DNA of 64,000 bases from Planctomycetota bacterium (GTDB taxonomy: Bacteria; Planctomycetota; UBA1135; GCA-002686595), in NCBI GenBank assembly GCA_016709875.1, contig JADJLZ010000009.1, forward strand, positions 218,824 through 282,823, written 5' to 3'. The position numbers and the translations under genes are program-made. This document shows, in pieces, positions 17,513-27,776 of the stretch; positions within the stretch are counted from its first letter, which is position 1, and the number at the start of each line of letters is the position of its first letter. The notes under the pieces are model-generated. The model searched no databases and was not told where the DNA came from. It saw only the letters and a list, made by a program, of their open reading frames with translations.

Positions 17513-20208
17513 GGCGCATCCTCTTGCCGTCTCGCCGGGGGCGGCGGCACTTTCGTGACGGGCAGGCGCATACGGAACGTCGCGCCCCCGCCGAGCCGGT
17601 TCTCGGCCACCACGCTGCCGCCGTGCGCCCGCAGGATCGCGCGGCAGACCGAGAGCCCCAGGCCCGAGCCGCCGGCACGCTTGCCGTCCGGCAGGCGCAC
17701 GAACTTCTCGAAGATGCGCTGCTCCTCGCCGGGCGGGATGCCGGGCCCGCGGTCGGAGACCTCGATCAGGACTTCGCCCGGGCCGCCGCTCGAGCGCAGT
17801 TCGATCGGCGAACCGCTCGGGCTGTACTTGAGCGCGTTCTCGACCAAGTGCACCAGCGCCTGCTCGATCAGCACGGGATCCACGTGCGCCTGCAGGATCT
17901 CGCGCGGCAGTTCGAGCTCGAGCTTGCGGCCTGCGAGGCGTTCGTGAAGCCGGTCGAGCGCGCCGTGGACGAGTTCCTCGACCGGGCACCACTCGCGCCG
18001 CGGCTGCAGCGCGCCCGAGTCCAGGCGCGTCAGATCGAGCAGGTTCGAGACGAGTTCGGAGAGGCGCTGGCTCTCCGACTGGATCGTCTCCAGGAGCTCG
18101 TTCTGCTCGATCCGGCCGATTCCCGCGCCACCCGCGAGCAGCACGCCGGCCGAGCCAGCGATGGAAGCGAGCGGCGTGCGCAGGTCGTGCGAGACGCTCG
18201 AGAGCAGGTCGGTGCGCAGGCGCTCGGTCTCGACGGCGCGGCGCGCCTCGTCGGCCTCGGCACGCAGGCGCACCCGCTCGAGCGCGAGCGCAGCCTGCGC
18301 GACGAAGGTGTCGAGCATCTGGTGATCCGAGGGCCGCAACTCGCGTCCGAGCGCGCCGAGCATCACGCCCATGACTGCGATGGTGCCGCGCGGCACGCTC
18401 ATCGGCAGGTAGAGAGCCCTGGCTGCCGGCAGCGTGTCCGTGCCGAAACCGGCGCGCTTGTCGTTTTCGAACACCCAGCGCGCGACGGCAACCTCGCGCT
18501 CGTCCTCGGCCTGCCAGCCCTCGGTGCTGGCGGTCGCGCGCAGGCCACCGCCGGGCTCGGGCAGGAACAGACAGGCCTCGGCCAGCAGCAGGTCGCGGAC
18601 GCGCTCGACGCTCGACTGCGCGATCGCGGACGGATCGTCCTCGACCGCGAAGGCGCGCGTCATGGCATACAGCGCCGCCGTGCGCCGTTCGCGCTCCTGC
18701 GAGGCCGCGGCCTGTTCGCGGATGACCACGGTGCGCTGACTGGCGATGAAGCCCACGACCAGCATCACGGCGAAGGTCAGGACATGGTGCAGGTCGCTGA
18801 CGGCGAAGGTGTAGTACGGCGGGATGAAGAAGAAGTCGAAGCTCGCGACGCTGGCCAGCGTGGCAACGAAAGCCGGCCCGCGACCGGCGATGCTGGCCGA
18901 GATCAGCAGCGCCAGCAGGTTGATCATCGCGTGGTCTGCGATGTTGAGCGATTCGCGCGTGGCCATGCCGACCAGCACGGCCAGCGCCACGGGCACGAGC
19001 GCCAGCGGGTACTCGCGCAGCGGCGTCGCCAGCGGCGTGCGCGGCGCGAGCTTCTGCGCCAGGTCGTCCTGGATCCCGGGCGTGACGAGCACCTCGAGAT
19101 CCTCGGCGCGACGCACGAGTTCGTCCGCGAGCGACGCAAAGAGCGCCGCGAGCGGGCCGCGCCGGCGCGATCTGCCCACCACGACACGCGTCACGCCGCG
19201 ATCGCGAGCCACATGCAGGATCTGCTCCGCCGCTCGCTCGCTGCCCACCACCAGGCTCTCGCCGCCGAGCTGGCGCGCGAGCTCGAGCAGTTCCGAGACC
19301 TCGCCGCGCGCTTCGTCCGAAAGTCGCTCGATGCGCTCGGACTCGGGCACGAGCGCGATCCACGGCGCGCGCAGCTCGACGGCCAGGCGCCGGCCGGCGC
19401 GCAGCACATCCAGCGCCCGCGCGCCGGGCTGAAGCACGATCAGGATGCGCTCGCGCGCTCCGGCGCCGGGCCGACGGCCCTGCGCGCGGCGGTACTCGGT
19501 GGCCTGCTGGTCCACGCGCTCGGCGGTCTTGCGCAGGGCCAGCTCGCGCAGCGCGATCAGGTTCTCCTTGCGGAAAAAGCTCTGCAGTGCGCGCTCGGCC
19601 TGGGCCGGCACGTAGACCTTGCCCTCGGTCAGGCGCGCGAGCAGCTCGTCGGGCGGCAGGTCGACGAGCTCGATCGCGTCGGCGCGCTCGAGAATCGAGT
19701 CGGGCACGGTCTCCCGCACACGCACGCCGGTCAGGCGCTCGACCACGTCGTTGAGGCTCTCGACGTGCTGCACGTTGAGCGTGGTGTAGACCTCGATACC
19801 CGCGTCGAGCAGCTCCTCCACGTCCTGCCAGCGCTTGGCGTGCCGCAACCCGGGCGCATTGGTGTGCGCCAGCTCGTCGAGCAGCAGCAGGCCGGGCTTG
19901 CGCGCCAGCGCCGCGTCGAGATCGAACTCCTCGAGCACGATGCCACGATGCTCGACGCGCTTCGGCGGCAGCTGCACCAGCCCCTGCGCCAGGTGCTCGG
20001 TTTCCGCGCGGCCGTGCGTCAGCACCACGCCCACGAGCACGTCCGTCCCGCGCGCTGCACGCGTGCGCGCTTCCTCGAGCATCGCGTAGGTTTTCCCCAC
20101 GCCGGGCGCCATGCCGAAGAAGAGCTTGAGCCGGCCGCGCGTCGCCTGGGCCTTCTCGCGCGCAATGCGCGCGAGCAGTTCCTCGGGGCTCGGACGCGTG
20201 TCGCTCAT
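17509..20208 (-). CDS. kdpD: KdpD turgor/K+ sensor histidine kinase
   Basis: 899 residues, full KdpD length. Domain order: KdpD N-terminal domain with Walker A GMAPGVGKT (about residues 32-40) and DELAHTNAPG; universal-stress-like domain (about 250-370, VVVGRSRRRG); four closely spaced membrane helices (about 395-500); GAF-like segment; HisKA with SVSHDLRTPLASI (His about 674); HATPase with NALKYSP, DRGPGIPP and GSGLGL. It phosphorylates or dephosphorylates KdpE in response to K+ supply. The start is ATG 20208, preceded by a TAGGCT box 13 bases upstream and no Shine-Dalgarno sequence. It is transcribed divergently from kdpFABC, whereas E. coli places kdpDE after kdpC. Confidence 0.95.
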   Translation of the reverse strand: MSDTRPSPEELLARIAREKAQATRGRLKLFFGMAPGVGKTYAMLEEARTRAARGTDVLVGVVLTHGRAETEHLAQGLVQLPPKRVEHRGIVLEEFDLDAALARKPGLLLLDELAHTNAPGLRHAKRWQDVEELLDAGIEVYTTLNVQHVESLNDVVERLTGVRVRETVPDSILERADAIELVDLPPDELLARLTEGKVYVPAQAERALQSFFRKENLIALRELALRKTAERVDQQATEYRRAQGRRPGAGARERILIVLQPGARALDVLRAGRRLAVELRAPWIALVPESERIERLSDEARGEVSELLELARQLGGESLVVGSERAAEQILHVARDRGVTRVVVGRSRRRGPLAALFASLADELVRRAEDLEVLVTPGIQDDLAQKLAPRTPLATPLREYPLALVPVALAVLVGMATRESLNIADHAMINLLALLISASIAGRGPAFVATLASVASFDFFFIPPYYTFAVSDLHHVLTFAVMLVVGFIASQRTVVIREQAAASQERERRTAALYAMTRAFAVEDDPSAIAQSSVERVRDLLLAEACLFLPEPGGGLRATASTEGWQAEDEREVAVARWVFENDKRAGFGTDTLPAARALYLPMSVPRGTIAVMGVMLGALGRELRPSDHQMLDTFVAQAALALERVRLRAEADEARRAVETERLRTDLLSSVSHDLRTPLASIAGSAGVLLAGGAGIGRIEQNELLETIQSESQRLSELVSNLLDLTRLDSGALQPRREWCPVEELVHGALDRLHERLAGRKLELELPREILQAHVDPVLIEQALVHLVENALKYSPSGSPIELRSSGGPGEVLIEVSDRGPGIPPGEEQRIFEKFVRLPDGKRAGGSGLGLSVCRAILRAHGGSVVAENRLGGGATFRMRLPVTKVPPPPARRQEDAP

Positions 20209-20221
20209 GCGGACGGCGCGC

Positions 20222-20227
20222 AGCCTA
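20222..20227 (-). promoter_or_regulatory. -10 box (TAGGCT) of kdpDE
   Basis: TAGGCT on the minus strand is 13 bases from the kdpD ATG, with no Shine-Dalgarno sequence in between. It belongs to the recurrent TANNNT-near-ATG class of this window. The box lies between the small ORF at 20278-20388 and kdpD, so kdpD may have its own transcript. Confidence 0.4.
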
Positions 20228-20277
20228 GCAGGTGTTGCGATCGCGCTCCAGCCCGGCCAGCGCGTGCCGCGCGCGGA

Positions 20278-20388
20278 TCAGCGCCGACGATGGCGCGAGC
20301 CGATCCGTGCACGGCCGTGCTGTGACAGCCAGAGCACGCTCGCGTAGATGGCGATCGGGATGCCGGAGATGAGAAAGTCGATCCGCAT
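20278..20388 (-). CDS. Possible 36-residue single-pass membrane protein upstream of kdpD
   Basis: A short ORF starts at ATG 20388 behind a strong GGAGGAC site seven bases away, and reads MRIDFLISGIPIAIYASVLWLSQ as one hydrophobic helix, then a basic tail ending in RHRRR. It lies 69 bases ahead of kdpD on the same strand. Its good ribosome site and clean membrane helix argue for a real small protein, perhaps a regulator of the kinase, but no family is recognised and chance cannot be excluded. The rest of the 20209-20659 interval holds only promoter sequence. Confidence 0.4.
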   Translation of the reverse strand: MRIDFLISGIPIAIYASVLWLSQHGRARIGSRHRRR

Positions 20389-20646
20389 GTGTCCTCCAGG
20401 CCCAGCTGCACGATGCGGACGCGTTTACGAGCTGCCAGGACTCGGCCCGCGAGCATCCATTCTCCGCTAGAGCGCAGCGCACACGCAGTGCGTGAGCTCC
20501 GAGCGCAGGGCCCACTCGATCCGGTGCTTCGGCGCGTGTTCGGCTCGCGCCGGTTGCCGCGCGCCCACAAGGCCGCGAGCAAGACTTTTCCTGCGCATTC
20601 ACGCACAACCCGCTCGTTTTAGCAGCTCATTAACGCGCGCAGACCC

Positions 20647-20652
20647 TAGCCT
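20647..20652 (+). promoter_or_regulatory. -10 box (TAGCCT) of the kdpFABC operon
   Basis: TAGCCT lies seven bases before the ATG at 20660, the first reading frame of the kdp operon. A KdpE operator should lie upstream (about 20560-20640, the most AT-rich part of the interval), but no specific site was identified. Confidence 0.4.
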
Positions 20653-20659
20653 CTGCGGC

Positions 20660-20764
20660 ATGTTCCTCGAGCCCTTCTGCCTGGCGAGTGCGCTCGCCTT
20701 CTTCACCTTCCTCGGCTGGATCGTCGGCCGCATCGCGGACCACCCGCCGGAAGGACAGCGGTGA
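20660..20764 (+). CDS. 34-residue membrane protein preceding kdpF
   Basis: The frame encodes MFLEPFCLASALAFFTFLGW and continues IVGRIADHPPEGQR: one membrane helix and a short basic/polar cytoplasmic tail. It starts seven bases after the putative -10 box and ends four bases before kdpF, so it is the first cistron of the operon. It is not KdpF, which follows. Its size and place suggest an extra small subunit or a leader peptide; no known family is recognised. It is too short for standard ORF cut-offs and is probably unannotated in relatives. Confidence 0.55.
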   Translation: MFLEPFCLASALAFFTFLGWIVGRIADHPPEGQR

Positions 20765-20768
20765 TCCC

Positions 20769-20861
20769 ATGACCATCGTGCACTGGATCGCCGCCCTCGT
20801 GACCTTGGCCCTCTTCGTCTACCTCTTCGTCGCGCTCTTCAAACCCGAGAGCTTCGACTGA
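20769..20861 (+). CDS. kdpF: KdpF small stabilising subunit
   Basis: 30 residues: MTIVHWIAALVTLALFVYLF, then VALFKPESFD. A single membrane helix ends in the KdpF hallmark (Y-L-x-x-A-L-x-x-P-E-x-F). KdpF binds and stabilises the KdpABC complex in the inner membrane. It lies twelve bases upstream of kdpA, the conserved order. Confidence 0.9.
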   Translation: MTIVHWIAALVTLALFVYLFVALFKPESFD

Positions 20862-20873
20862 GCGGAATCCGCC

Positions 20874-22580
20874 ATGAGCTGGCTGCAAATCCTCTTCTAT
20901 CTGGTCGTACTCGTCGTGCTGGCCAAGCCGCTGGGCGGATTCATGGCGCGCATCTACGAGGGCGAGATGCCGGCCTGCGCGCGCTGGCTCGCCCCGCTCG
21001 AGCGCGCGATCTACCGCTTCTGCGGCCTGCGCGCCGACCAGGAACAGGGCTGGAAGTCCTATGCCGGCGCGATGCTGGCGTTCAACCTGCTTGGGCTGCT
21101 CGCCGTCTACGCGCTGCAGCGTCTGCAAGGCTTCCTGCCGCTCAACCCGGCGCACATGGCCGCGGTCTCGCCTGACTCGTCGTTCAACACCGCGGTCAGC
21201 TTCGCGACGAACACCAATTGGCAGGGCTACGGCGGCGAGACCACGATGAGCCACCTGACGCAGATGCTCGGTCTCTCCGTGCAGAACTTCGTCTCGGCCG
21301 CTTCGGGCATGGCGGTGCTGGTAGCCCTGGCGCGCGGATTCACGCGCAAGTCGAGCTCGACGATCGGCAGCTTCTGGGTCGACCTCGTGCGCTCGACGGT
21401 CTACATCCTGCTGCCCCTGTCGATCGTGCTGGCGCTCGTGCTCGTCTCGCAGGGCGTCGTGCAGAACTTCGCGGCACCGGTCGTGGCGCACACTCTGCAG
21501 GGCGCCGAGCAGTCGATCTCGATGGGGCCGGCGGCCTCGCAGATCGCGATCAAGCAGCTGGGCACGAACGGCGGCGGTTTCTTCAACGTGAACTCCGCGC
21601 ACCCGCTCGAGAACCCGACGGCCTTCTCGAACCTGCTCGAGATGCTCTCGATCCTGCTGATCTCCGCCGGCTTGTGCTTCACCTTCGGCAGGCTCGTCAA
21701 GGACAAGCGCCAGGGCTTGGCGCTGCTCGCCAGCATGCTGATCGTGCTCGCACCCTGCATCGTGATGGTCCAGCTCTTCGAGCAGGCGGGAACGCATGCG
21801 CAGCAGCTGGCGGGTGTCGAGCTCTCGGCCGCTGCAGACCAGCCCGGCGGCAACATGGAGGGCAAGGAGCTGCGCTTGGGTATCGCCAACTCGGCCATCT
21901 GGTCGGTAGCGACCACGGCCGCCTCGAACGGCTCGGTCAACGCGATGCACGACTCGTTCACGCCGCTGGGCGGCCTCTGGCCAATGTGGCTGATCCAACT
22001 CGGCGAGGTGATCTTCGGCGGCGTCGGATCGGGCCTGTATGGCCTGCTGTTGTTCGCGATCGTGGCCGTCTTCGTCGCGGGGTTGATGGTCGGACGCACG
22101 CCCGAGTACCTGGGCAAGAAGATCGGCGCGTTCGAGATGCAGTGGGCCTCGTTCGCGATCCTCGCGCCGTGCGTGGCGGTGCTGTTCGGCACGGCGGTCG
22201 CGGTGCTGCTCGATGCGGGCCGCGCCGGCGTCGCCAACCCGGGCGCGCACGGGTTCAGCGAGATCCTCTATGCCTTCAGCTCGGCCGGAAACAACAACGG
22301 CAGCGCCTTCGCCGGTCTTTCGGCCAACACGCCCTTCTTCAACATCGCGCTGGGCTTCGCGATGCTCGTCGGGCGCTATCTGGTCATGCTGCCCGTGCTG
22401 GCGATCGCCGGCGCGCTGGCCGCGAAGAAACTCGTGCCCGCCGGACCGGGCACGCTGCCGACGCACGGCCTGCTGTTCGTCCTGCTGCTCGTCTCGACCG
22501 TGCTGCTCGTCGGGGCCCTGACCTTCATCCCCGCGCTGGCCCTGGGTCCGATCGTCGAACAGCTGCAGATGCTGCACTGA
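20874..22580 (+). CDS. kdpA: K+-transporting ATPase subunit A (channel-like)
   Basis: 568 residues of the SKT (superfamily of K+ transporters) fold with about ten membrane segments. The four selectivity-filter loops are visible as [54 protein letters not shown] and [15 protein letters not shown]. KdpA selects K+ and passes it to KdpB through an internal tunnel. The gene starts at ATG 20874, thirteen bases after kdpF, and ends seven bases before kdpB. Confidence 0.96.
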   Translation: MSWLQILFYLVVLVVLAKPLGGFMARIYEGEMPACARWLAPLERAIYRFCGLRADQEQGWKSYAGAMLAFNLLGLLAVYALQRLQGFLPLNPAHMAAVSPDSSFNTAVSFATNTNWQGYGGETTMSHLTQMLGLSVQNFVSAASGMAVLVALARGFTRKSSSTIGSFWVDLVRSTVYILLPLSIVLALVLVSQGVVQNFAAPVVAHTLQGAEQSISMGPAASQIAIKQLGTNGGGFFNVNSAHPLENPTAFSNLLEMLSILLISAGLCFTFGRLVKDKRQGLALLASMLIVLAPCIVMVQLFEQAGTHAQQLAGVELSAAADQPGGNMEGKELRLGIANSAIWSVATTAASNGSVNAMHDSFTPLGGLWPMWLIQLGEVIFGGVGSGLYGLLLFAIVAVFVAGLMVGRTPEYLGKKIGAFEMQWASFAILAPCVAVLFGTAVAVLLDAGRAGVANPGAHGFSEILYAFSSAGNNNGSAFAGLSANTPFFNIALGFAMLVGRYLVMLPVLAIAGALAAKKLVPAGPGTLPTHGLLFVLLLVSTVLLVGALTFIPALALGPIVEQLQMLH

Positions 22581-22587
22581 GAGCGCC

Positions 22588-24648
22588 ATGTACAAGAAGA
22601 ACCTCTTCGATCCCGCGATCACGCGCCGCGCCGTGCGCGACAGCTTCCGCAAGCTCGATCCCCGGCTGCAGATCCGCAACCCCGTGATGTTCGTCGTCTG
22701 GGTCTGCGCCGTGTTCACCAGCGCGCTCGCGCTGCAGGCGCTGCTCGGTCACGGCGAAGCGCCCTTCGGCTTCATCCTGGCGGTCTCGCTCTGGCTCTGG
22801 ATCACACTGCTCTTCGCCAACTTCGCCGAGGCCCTGGCCGAGGGGCGCGGCAAGGCGCAGGCGGAATCGCTGCGCAAGACGCGCCGGGACGTGCAGGCCA
22901 AGCGCCTGCTCAACGCGAAGGACCGCACCCGTCACGAGAGCGTTTCCGCGCCGAGCCTGCGCAAGGGCGAAGTCGTGCTGGTCGAGGCCGGCGATGTGGT
23001 TCCTTGCGACGGCGAGGTGCTCGAGGGCGTCGCCTCGGTGGACGAGAGCGCGATCACCGGCGAGAGCGCGCCGGTGATCCGCGAGTCGGGCGGCGACCGC
23101 AGCGCCGTCACGGGCGGCACGCGCGTGCTCTCGGACTGGCTGGTGGTGCGCGTCGCCGCGAACCCGGGCGAGGCCTTCCTCGACCGCATGATCGCGCTGG
23201 TCGAGGGCAGCAAGCGCCAGAAGACGCCCAACGAGATCGCGCTCGGGATCCTGCTCGCGGCGTTGACGATCGTGTTCCTGCTCGCGACCGCGACACTGCT
23301 GCCCTTCTCGGCCTTCGCCGTGCACGCCAGCGGGCAGGGCCAGACCGTCACGGTCACGGTGCTCGTGGCCCTGCTGGTGTGCCTGATCCCGACCACGATC
23401 GGCGGATTGCTCTCGGCCATCGGCATCGCCGGGATGGATCGCATGATCCAGGCCAATGTGATCGCCAATTCGGGTCGCGCGGTCGAGGCCGCGGGCGACG
23501 TCGACGTGCTGCTGCTCGACAAGACCGGCACGATCACGCTCGGCAACCGCCAGGCAGTCGAGTTCCTGGCCGCGCCTGGCGTCACGCCGGAAGAACTGGC
23601 CGATGCGGCGCAGCTCTCCTCGCTGGCCGATGAGACACCCGAGGGACGCAGCATCGTGGTCCTGGCCAAGGAACGCCACGGTTTGCGCGAACGCCGAATC
23701 CAGGAGATCGGCGCGGTCTTCGTACCGTTCACCGCTCAGACGCGCATGAGCGGCGTCGATTTCGAGGGCCGCCAGATCCGCAAGGGCGCCGACGACGCGA
23801 TCGCGGCCTGGATCGCGTCGCGCCGCGGCAGCCTCGCGCCCGAAGTGCGCGCGCAGGTCGAACGGATCGCTCGCGGAGGCGGCACACCGCTGCTCGTGGC
23901 CGAGGGCGACCGCGTCCTGGGCGTGATCCACCTGAAGGACGTGGTGAAGGGCGGCATCCGCGAGCGCTTCGGCGAATTGCGGCGGATGGGAATCCGCACG
24001 ATCATGATCACCGGCGACAACTCGCTCACCGCCGCCTCGATCGCCGCCGAGGCCGGCGTGGACGACTTCCTCGCGCAGGCGACGCCCGAGGCCAAGCTGG
24101 CCCTGATCCGCGAGCACCAGTCGCAGGGCCACCTGGTCGCGATGGCGGGCGACGGCACCAACGACGCACCCGCGCTGGCACAGGCGGACGTCGCCGTAGC
24201 GATGAACAGCGGCACGCAGGCCGCCAAGGAAGCCGGCAACCTGATCGACCTGGACTCGAATCCGACCAAGCTGATCGAGATCGTCGAGATCGGCAAGCAG
24301 ATGCTGATGACGCGCGGCTCGCTGACCACGTTCAGCATCGCCAACGACGTGGCCAAGTACTTCGCCATCATCCCGGCTGCGTTCGCGCTGACCTACCCCG
24401 AGCTGAAGTCGCTCGACGTGATGCACCTTGCTACGCCCGCCTCCGCGATCCTCTCCGCGGTGATCTTCAATGCGCTGATCATCGTCTTCCTGATCCCGCT
24501 GGCGCTGCGCGGGGTCGCCTACCGGCCGATCGGGGCGGCGGCGCTGCTGCGCCGGAACCTGCTGGTCTACGGTCTGGGCGGCCTGGTCGTGCCCTTCGCG
24601 GGCATCAAGCTGATCGATCTCGCGCTTTCCAGCCTGGGCCTCGCATGA
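22588..24648 (+). CDS. kdpB: K+-transporting P-type ATPase subunit B
   Basis: 686 residues, a complete type IA P-type ATPase. Actuator loop ITGESAP (about residue 155), phosphorylation motif [10 protein letters not shown] (Asp311), nucleotide-binding domain with KGADDA, and hinge motif [10 protein letters not shown]. KdpB hydrolyses ATP and drives K+ import through KdpA. The stop overlaps the first possible kdpC ATG by four bases. Confidence 0.97.
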   Translation: MYKKNLFDPAITRRAVRDSFRKLDPRLQIRNPVMFVVWVCAVFTSALALQALLGHGEAPFGFILAVSLWLWITLLFANFAEALAEGRGKAQAESLRKTRRDVQAKRLLNAKDRTRHESVSAPSLRKGEVVLVEAGDVVPCDGEVLEGVASVDESAITGESAPVIRESGGDRSAVTGGTRVLSDWLVVRVAANPGEAFLDRMIALVEGSKRQKTPNEIALGILLAALTIVFLLATATLLPFSAFAVHASGQGQTVTVTVLVALLVCLIPTTIGGLLSAIGIAGMDRMIQANVIANSGRAVEAAGDVDVLLLDKTGTITLGNRQAVEFLAAPGVTPEELADAAQLSSLADETPEGRSIVVLAKERHGLRERRIQEIGAVFVPFTAQTRMSGVDFEGRQIRKGADDAIAAWIASRRGSLAPEVRAQVERIARGGGTPLLVAEGDRVLGVIHLKDVVKGGIRERFGELRRMGIRTIMITGDNSLTAASIAAEAGVDDFLAQATPEAKLALIREHQSQGHLVAMAGDGTNDAPALAQADVAVAMNSGTQAAKEAGNLIDLDSNPTKLIEIVEIGKQMLMTRGSLTTFSIANDVAKYFAIIPAAFALTYPELKSLDVMHLATPASAILSAVIFNALIIVFLIPLALRGVAYRPIGAAALLRRNLLVYGLGGLVVPFAGIKLIDLALSSLGLA

Positions 24649-24659
24649 AGGAGTCCTCC

Positions 24660-25220
24660 ATGTTCAAGCAACTCAACGTCGCCGCGCGCATGCTGCTCGT
24701 GCTGAGCCTCCTGACCGGCGTGCTCTACCCGCTGCTCGTGACCGTGCTGGCCCAGTTGTGCTTCCACTCGCAGGCGAACGGCAGCCTGATCGTCGAGGGT
24801 GAGGTGCTGCGCGGCTCACAGCTCGTCGGCCAGTTCTTCGACGATTCGAAGTTCTTCTGGGGCCGGCTCTCGGCCACGACCCCGCCCTACAACGCCTCGG
24901 CCTCGAGCGGCTCCAACCTCGGGCCGACGAATCCGGAGCTCTCCCGGATCCTGAAGGAGCGCATCGACCGGCTGCGCGCGTTGCCCGGCGGCGACGCGCC
25001 GATCCCGGTCGATCTCGTGACGGCCTCCGCCAGCGGGCTGGACCCCGACATCAGCCCGGCCGCGGCGCGCTTCCAGATCGCGCGCGTGGCGGCGGCGCGC
25101 GGCTTGCCACCCGAGCGCGTGCACGCCCTCGTGGAGCAGCACGTCGAGGGCCGTTGCCTGGGATTCCTCGGAGAACCGCGCGTCAACGTCTTGGAGCTGA
25201 ATCGTGCGTTGGTACGCTAG
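24660..25220 (+). CDS. kdpC: K+-transporting ATPase subunit C
   Basis: 186 residues from ATG 24660, which has a perfect AAGGAG six bases upstream. The alternative ATG at 24645 overlaps the kdpB stop but would put that ribosome site inside the gene. One N-terminal membrane helix ([22 protein letters not shown]) anchors a periplasmic domain with the KdpC hallmarks [45 protein letters not shown] (here [17 protein letters not shown]) and [13 protein letters not shown]. KdpC stabilises the complex and raises its ATP affinity. Confidence 0.95.
   Translation: MFKQLNVAARMLLVLSLLTGVLYPLLVTVLAQLCFHSQANGSLIVEGEVLRGSQLVGQFFDDSKFFWGRLSATTPPYNASASSGSNLGPTNPELSRILKERIDRLRALPGGDAPIPVDLVTASASGLDPDISPAAARFQIARVAAARGLPPERVHALVEQHVEGRCLGFLGEPRVNVLELNRALVR
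25213..25218 (+). promoter_or_regulatory. -10 box (TACGCT) of the outer-membrane barrel gene
   Basis: TACGCT overlaps the kdpC stop region and ends eleven bases before the ATG at 25230, with no Shine-Dalgarno sequence. Confidence 0.35.
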
Positions 25221-25229
25221 CAGCTCGCG

Positions 25230-25949
25230 ATGCTCCTCCCCTTCCTCCTCGCGCTCGGTGGCGAAACGGCGATCAGCGGCGACCGGTCGGGCCTGCTCGT
25301 CAGCTCGACGCTGGTTCCCACGGGGCTGACGCAGCTCGAGACCGGCCTCTCCTACGACAGCCTGGGCGGCGTCTGGTCGACGCCGACGAGCCTGCGCTAC
25401 GGGCTGTGCGACGACCTCGAGCTGCGCGCGTCGACCACGGGCTGGAACCATCTCGAAGACGCCGGCGATCAGGGCTTCGGGCCGTTGACGCTGGGCGTCA
25501 AGGGGCCGATCGATCTCAGCTTCGCCGATCTGGACCTCAGCTGGGCCGACTCGGCCGCGTGGGTCGCGGAAGTGGAGCTGCCGGGCGGCACGCTCGACGG
25601 CGCGCCGCATTCGCTCTCGCCCTCGGCGACCGCGGTCGTGAGCTGGACGCCGGACGGCGGCATGTGGCAGGTGAGCAGCCTGCTCGGTGTCGCGTACCAG
25701 TCCGACGCGGAGTCGATCCACGTCAACATGGCGGCGAGCGCATCGCGTCCGTTGTGGGACACGGGCAGCGTCTTCTTCGAGGCCGGCTGGTTCCCGCGCT
25801 CCTTGCTCGAACCCGACCCGCTGTACGTCGGCGGCGGCTTGATCCTGCTCCCGAACACGGACGTGCAACTCGACCTGGGCTTCGACCTCGGACTGGGCGA
25901 GACCAGCGGCGAGTGGCTCGCCGGCCTGGGCGTGGCGTGGCGCTGGTGA
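25230..25949 (+). CDS. Outer-membrane beta-barrel protein (MetA-pathway/transporter-like)
   Basis: 239 residues. A short leader (MLLPFLLALGG) is followed by alternating amphipathic strands typical of a small barrel: LLVSSTLVPTGLTQLETGLSYDS, YGLCDDLELRASTTGWNH, TLGVKGPI, SASRPLWDTGSVFFEAGWF and GGGLILLPNTDVQLDLGFDLGL. It ends LGVAWRW, with the aromatic C-terminus that marks outer-membrane insertion. The overall pattern resembles the Phenol_MetA_deg/transporter-like barrels. The substrate is unknown. It starts nine bases after kdpC but has its own predicted -10 box. Confidence 0.65.
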   Translation: MLLPFLLALGGETAISGDRSGLLVSSTLVPTGLTQLETGLSYDSLGGVWSTPTSLRYGLCDDLELRASTTGWNHLEDAGDQGFGPLTLGVKGPIDLSFADLDLSWADSAAWVAEVELPGGTLDGAPHSLSPSATAVVSWTPDGGMWQVSSLLGVAYQSDAESIHVNMAASASRPLWDTGSVFFEAGWFPRSLLEPDPLYVGGGLILLPNTDVQLDLGFDLGLGETSGEWLAGLGVAWRW

Positions 25950-25960
25950 GCGATCCGGGC

Positions 25961-25966
25961 TAGCCT
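25961..25966 (+). promoter_or_regulatory. -10 box (TAGCCT) of the FG-GAP gene
   Basis: TAGCCT ends ten bases before the ATG at 25977; GAGG is too close to the ATG to serve as a ribosome site. Confidence 0.4.
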
Positions 25967-25976
25967 CGTACGAGGC

Positions 25977-27764
25977 ATGCGATTCCTTCCCCTCGCCTTG
26001 GCGGCGCTGCTCCTTGCGGGTGCACTGCGCGCGCAGAGTCCGCTCGCATCCATCAACGGACCGGCGAACAGCACGCTCGGCAGCGCCGTGGGTTCGATCG
26101 CCGACCTCAACGGTGACGGCGTGCGCGAGGTCGTCGTCGGGATGCCCAGCATGAGCACCGCGAGCGGCGGCTTCAGCGGACAAGTGCGCGTGTACTCCGG
26201 CGCCTACCTGCTGCACGGAACGCAGCCGGACATCTTGTTCCAGTGGAACGGCGCGCTCGGCGCCGCCGTCGGGCTGGGGAACGCGCTCGCCGCCGGCGTC
26301 GACGTCGATGGTGACGGTGTGCAGGACGTGCTCGCCGGCGCGACCGGCGACGACCAGGGCGGTCTCGCCCCGGACTCGGGCAGCGTCAACGTGTTCTCCG
26401 GAGCGAGCGGCGCGCTGCTCGCCACCTTCTACAGCACACCGCACAAGGGCCTGGGCATCTCGGTCGCGTTCGTGGGCGACGTCAACGGCGACGGCTACGA
26501 GGACGTCGGCGGCGGGCAGAACCCGTTCACCGTCGGCCCGACGGCGCCGGGCAACGCCTTCGTCTGGTCGGGCGAGTGGATCGCGCGCACCGCCGCGGGA
26601 CAGACACCGCTCTCGCCGATGCTGCTCTGGTCGCGCGCCGGCCACGCGAACGGCGACCGTTTCGGGCGCGCGCTGTGCGCTTTCGGCGATCTGGACTTCG
26701 ATGGCCACGCCGATTTCGCCGTCGGTGCGCGCCAAGGCGGTGCCAACGCAGGCGGCTACGTCGAGTTCTACTCGGGAGCCACGGGGAACGCGCTCTTCTC
26801 GATCGACGGGCCGCTGGCCTCGAGCTTCTTCGGCACCGCCCTCGCCACCGCGGGCGACGTCGACGGGGACGGATGGGACGATCTCGCGATCGGGGCTCCC
26901 GGCTTCGATCCGCCCGGCACGCCGATCAACACGAACGTCGGTGCGGTGTACGTGCTCTCGGGCGAGTGGGCTTCCGCCACCGCGCGCGGGCTCGTGCCGC
27001 AGACACCCCAGTTCGTGCTCACGGTCCAGGGCCCGAATGCGGGCGATGGGCTGGGCCAGTCGATCGCGTCGCTGGGAGATCTCGACTTCGACGGCCGGGC
27101 GGAGCTCGCGCTCGGCGGTCCACAGTATTCGAGCGGTCCGGTCAGCGGTCCTGGCTTCGTCGAACTCGTCTCCGGCGCGTCCGGCCAGGTGCTCTGGCGC
27201 AGCTACGGCGCCGTCCTCGGCGACAGTTACGGCCAGGCGCTCGCGGCCGCGGGCGACCTCGACGGCGACGGCGTGCCCGATCTGGTCGTCGGCGCTCCGC
27301 AGATCGCGGTCAGTGGCAACCTCGAGGGTCGCCTGCGCGTGCTCTCCGGCTTCGACCTCGTCGGCACGACTTTCTGCAGCGCGGTCCCCGACTCGAGCGG
27401 CCTCCCCGCCGCAATCGGAGGCCACGGAACTTCGTCGGTCAGCGCGAACGGCTTGCTGCTCAGCACCGAGAACGTCCCGCCGCACGCGACGGGTGTGTTC
27501 CTGATCGGCAGCGGCACGACCCCGCTGCCCGCGGGCAATGGAGTCCTCTGCATCGGCGGCGCCGCCGTGCACCGCCTGGGAGTGGTCTCCGCCGACGCGA
27601 GCGGCAGGCTCGTGCTGCCGCTCGATCTGCTGCACCTCCCGCCCTCGGTGCCCGCGATCCTGCCCGGCGCGGACTGGAACTTCGAGGCCTGGTTCCGCGA
27701 CACGCCGGCGGGCGGCGCGGGCTTCAACTTCTCGAACGCGCTCGACGTGCACTTCCGGCCCTGA
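25977..27764 (+). CDS. Exported FG-GAP/integrin-alpha-like propeller protein
   Basis: 595 residues with a signal peptide (LPLALAALLLAGALRAQ). Residues 25-450 contain about seven FG-GAP blades with the Ca2+-binding DxNxDGxxD pattern: IADLNGDGVREVVVG, VDVDGDGVQDVLAGA, GDVNGDGYEDV, GDLDFDGHADFAVGA, GDVDGDGWDDLAIGA and GDLDGDGVPDLVVGA. The last 140 residues form a separate module (LLLSTENVPPHATGVFLIGSG, GNGVLCIGGAAVHRLGV, WNFEAWFRDT, NFSNALDVHF) that resembles in layout the C-terminal module of the PD40 proteins at 5193 and 62250. Such propellers are secreted adhesins or ligand-binding proteins; the ligand is unknown. Confidence 0.85.
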   Translation: MRFLPLALAALLLAGALRAQSPLASINGPANSTLGSAVGSIADLNGDGVREVVVGMPSMSTASGGFSGQVRVYSGAYLLHGTQPDILFQWNGALGAAVGLGNALAAGVDVDGDGVQDVLAGATGDDQGGLAPDSGSVNVFSGASGALLATFYSTPHKGLGISVAFVGDVNGDGYEDVGGGQNPFTVGPTAPGNAFVWSGEWIARTAAGQTPLSPMLLWSRAGHANGDRFGRALCAFGDLDFDGHADFAVGARQGGANAGGYVEFYSGATGNALFSIDGPLASSFFGTALATAGDVDGDGWDDLAIGAPGFDPPGTPINTNVGAVYVLSGEWASATARGLVPQTPQFVLTVQGPNAGDGLGQSIASLGDLDFDGRAELALGGPQYSSGPVSGPGFVELVSGASGQVLWRSYGAVLGDSYGQALAAAGDLDGDGVPDLVVGAPQIAVSGNLEGRLRVLSGFDLVGTTFCSAVPDSSGLPAAIGGHGTSSVSANGLLLSTENVPPHATGVFLIGSGTTPLPAGNGVLCIGGAAVHRLGVVSADASGRLVLPLDLLHLPPSVPAILPGADWNFEAWFRDTPAGGAGFNFSNALDVHFRP

Positions 27765-27776
27765 GGCGCGCGCGCG

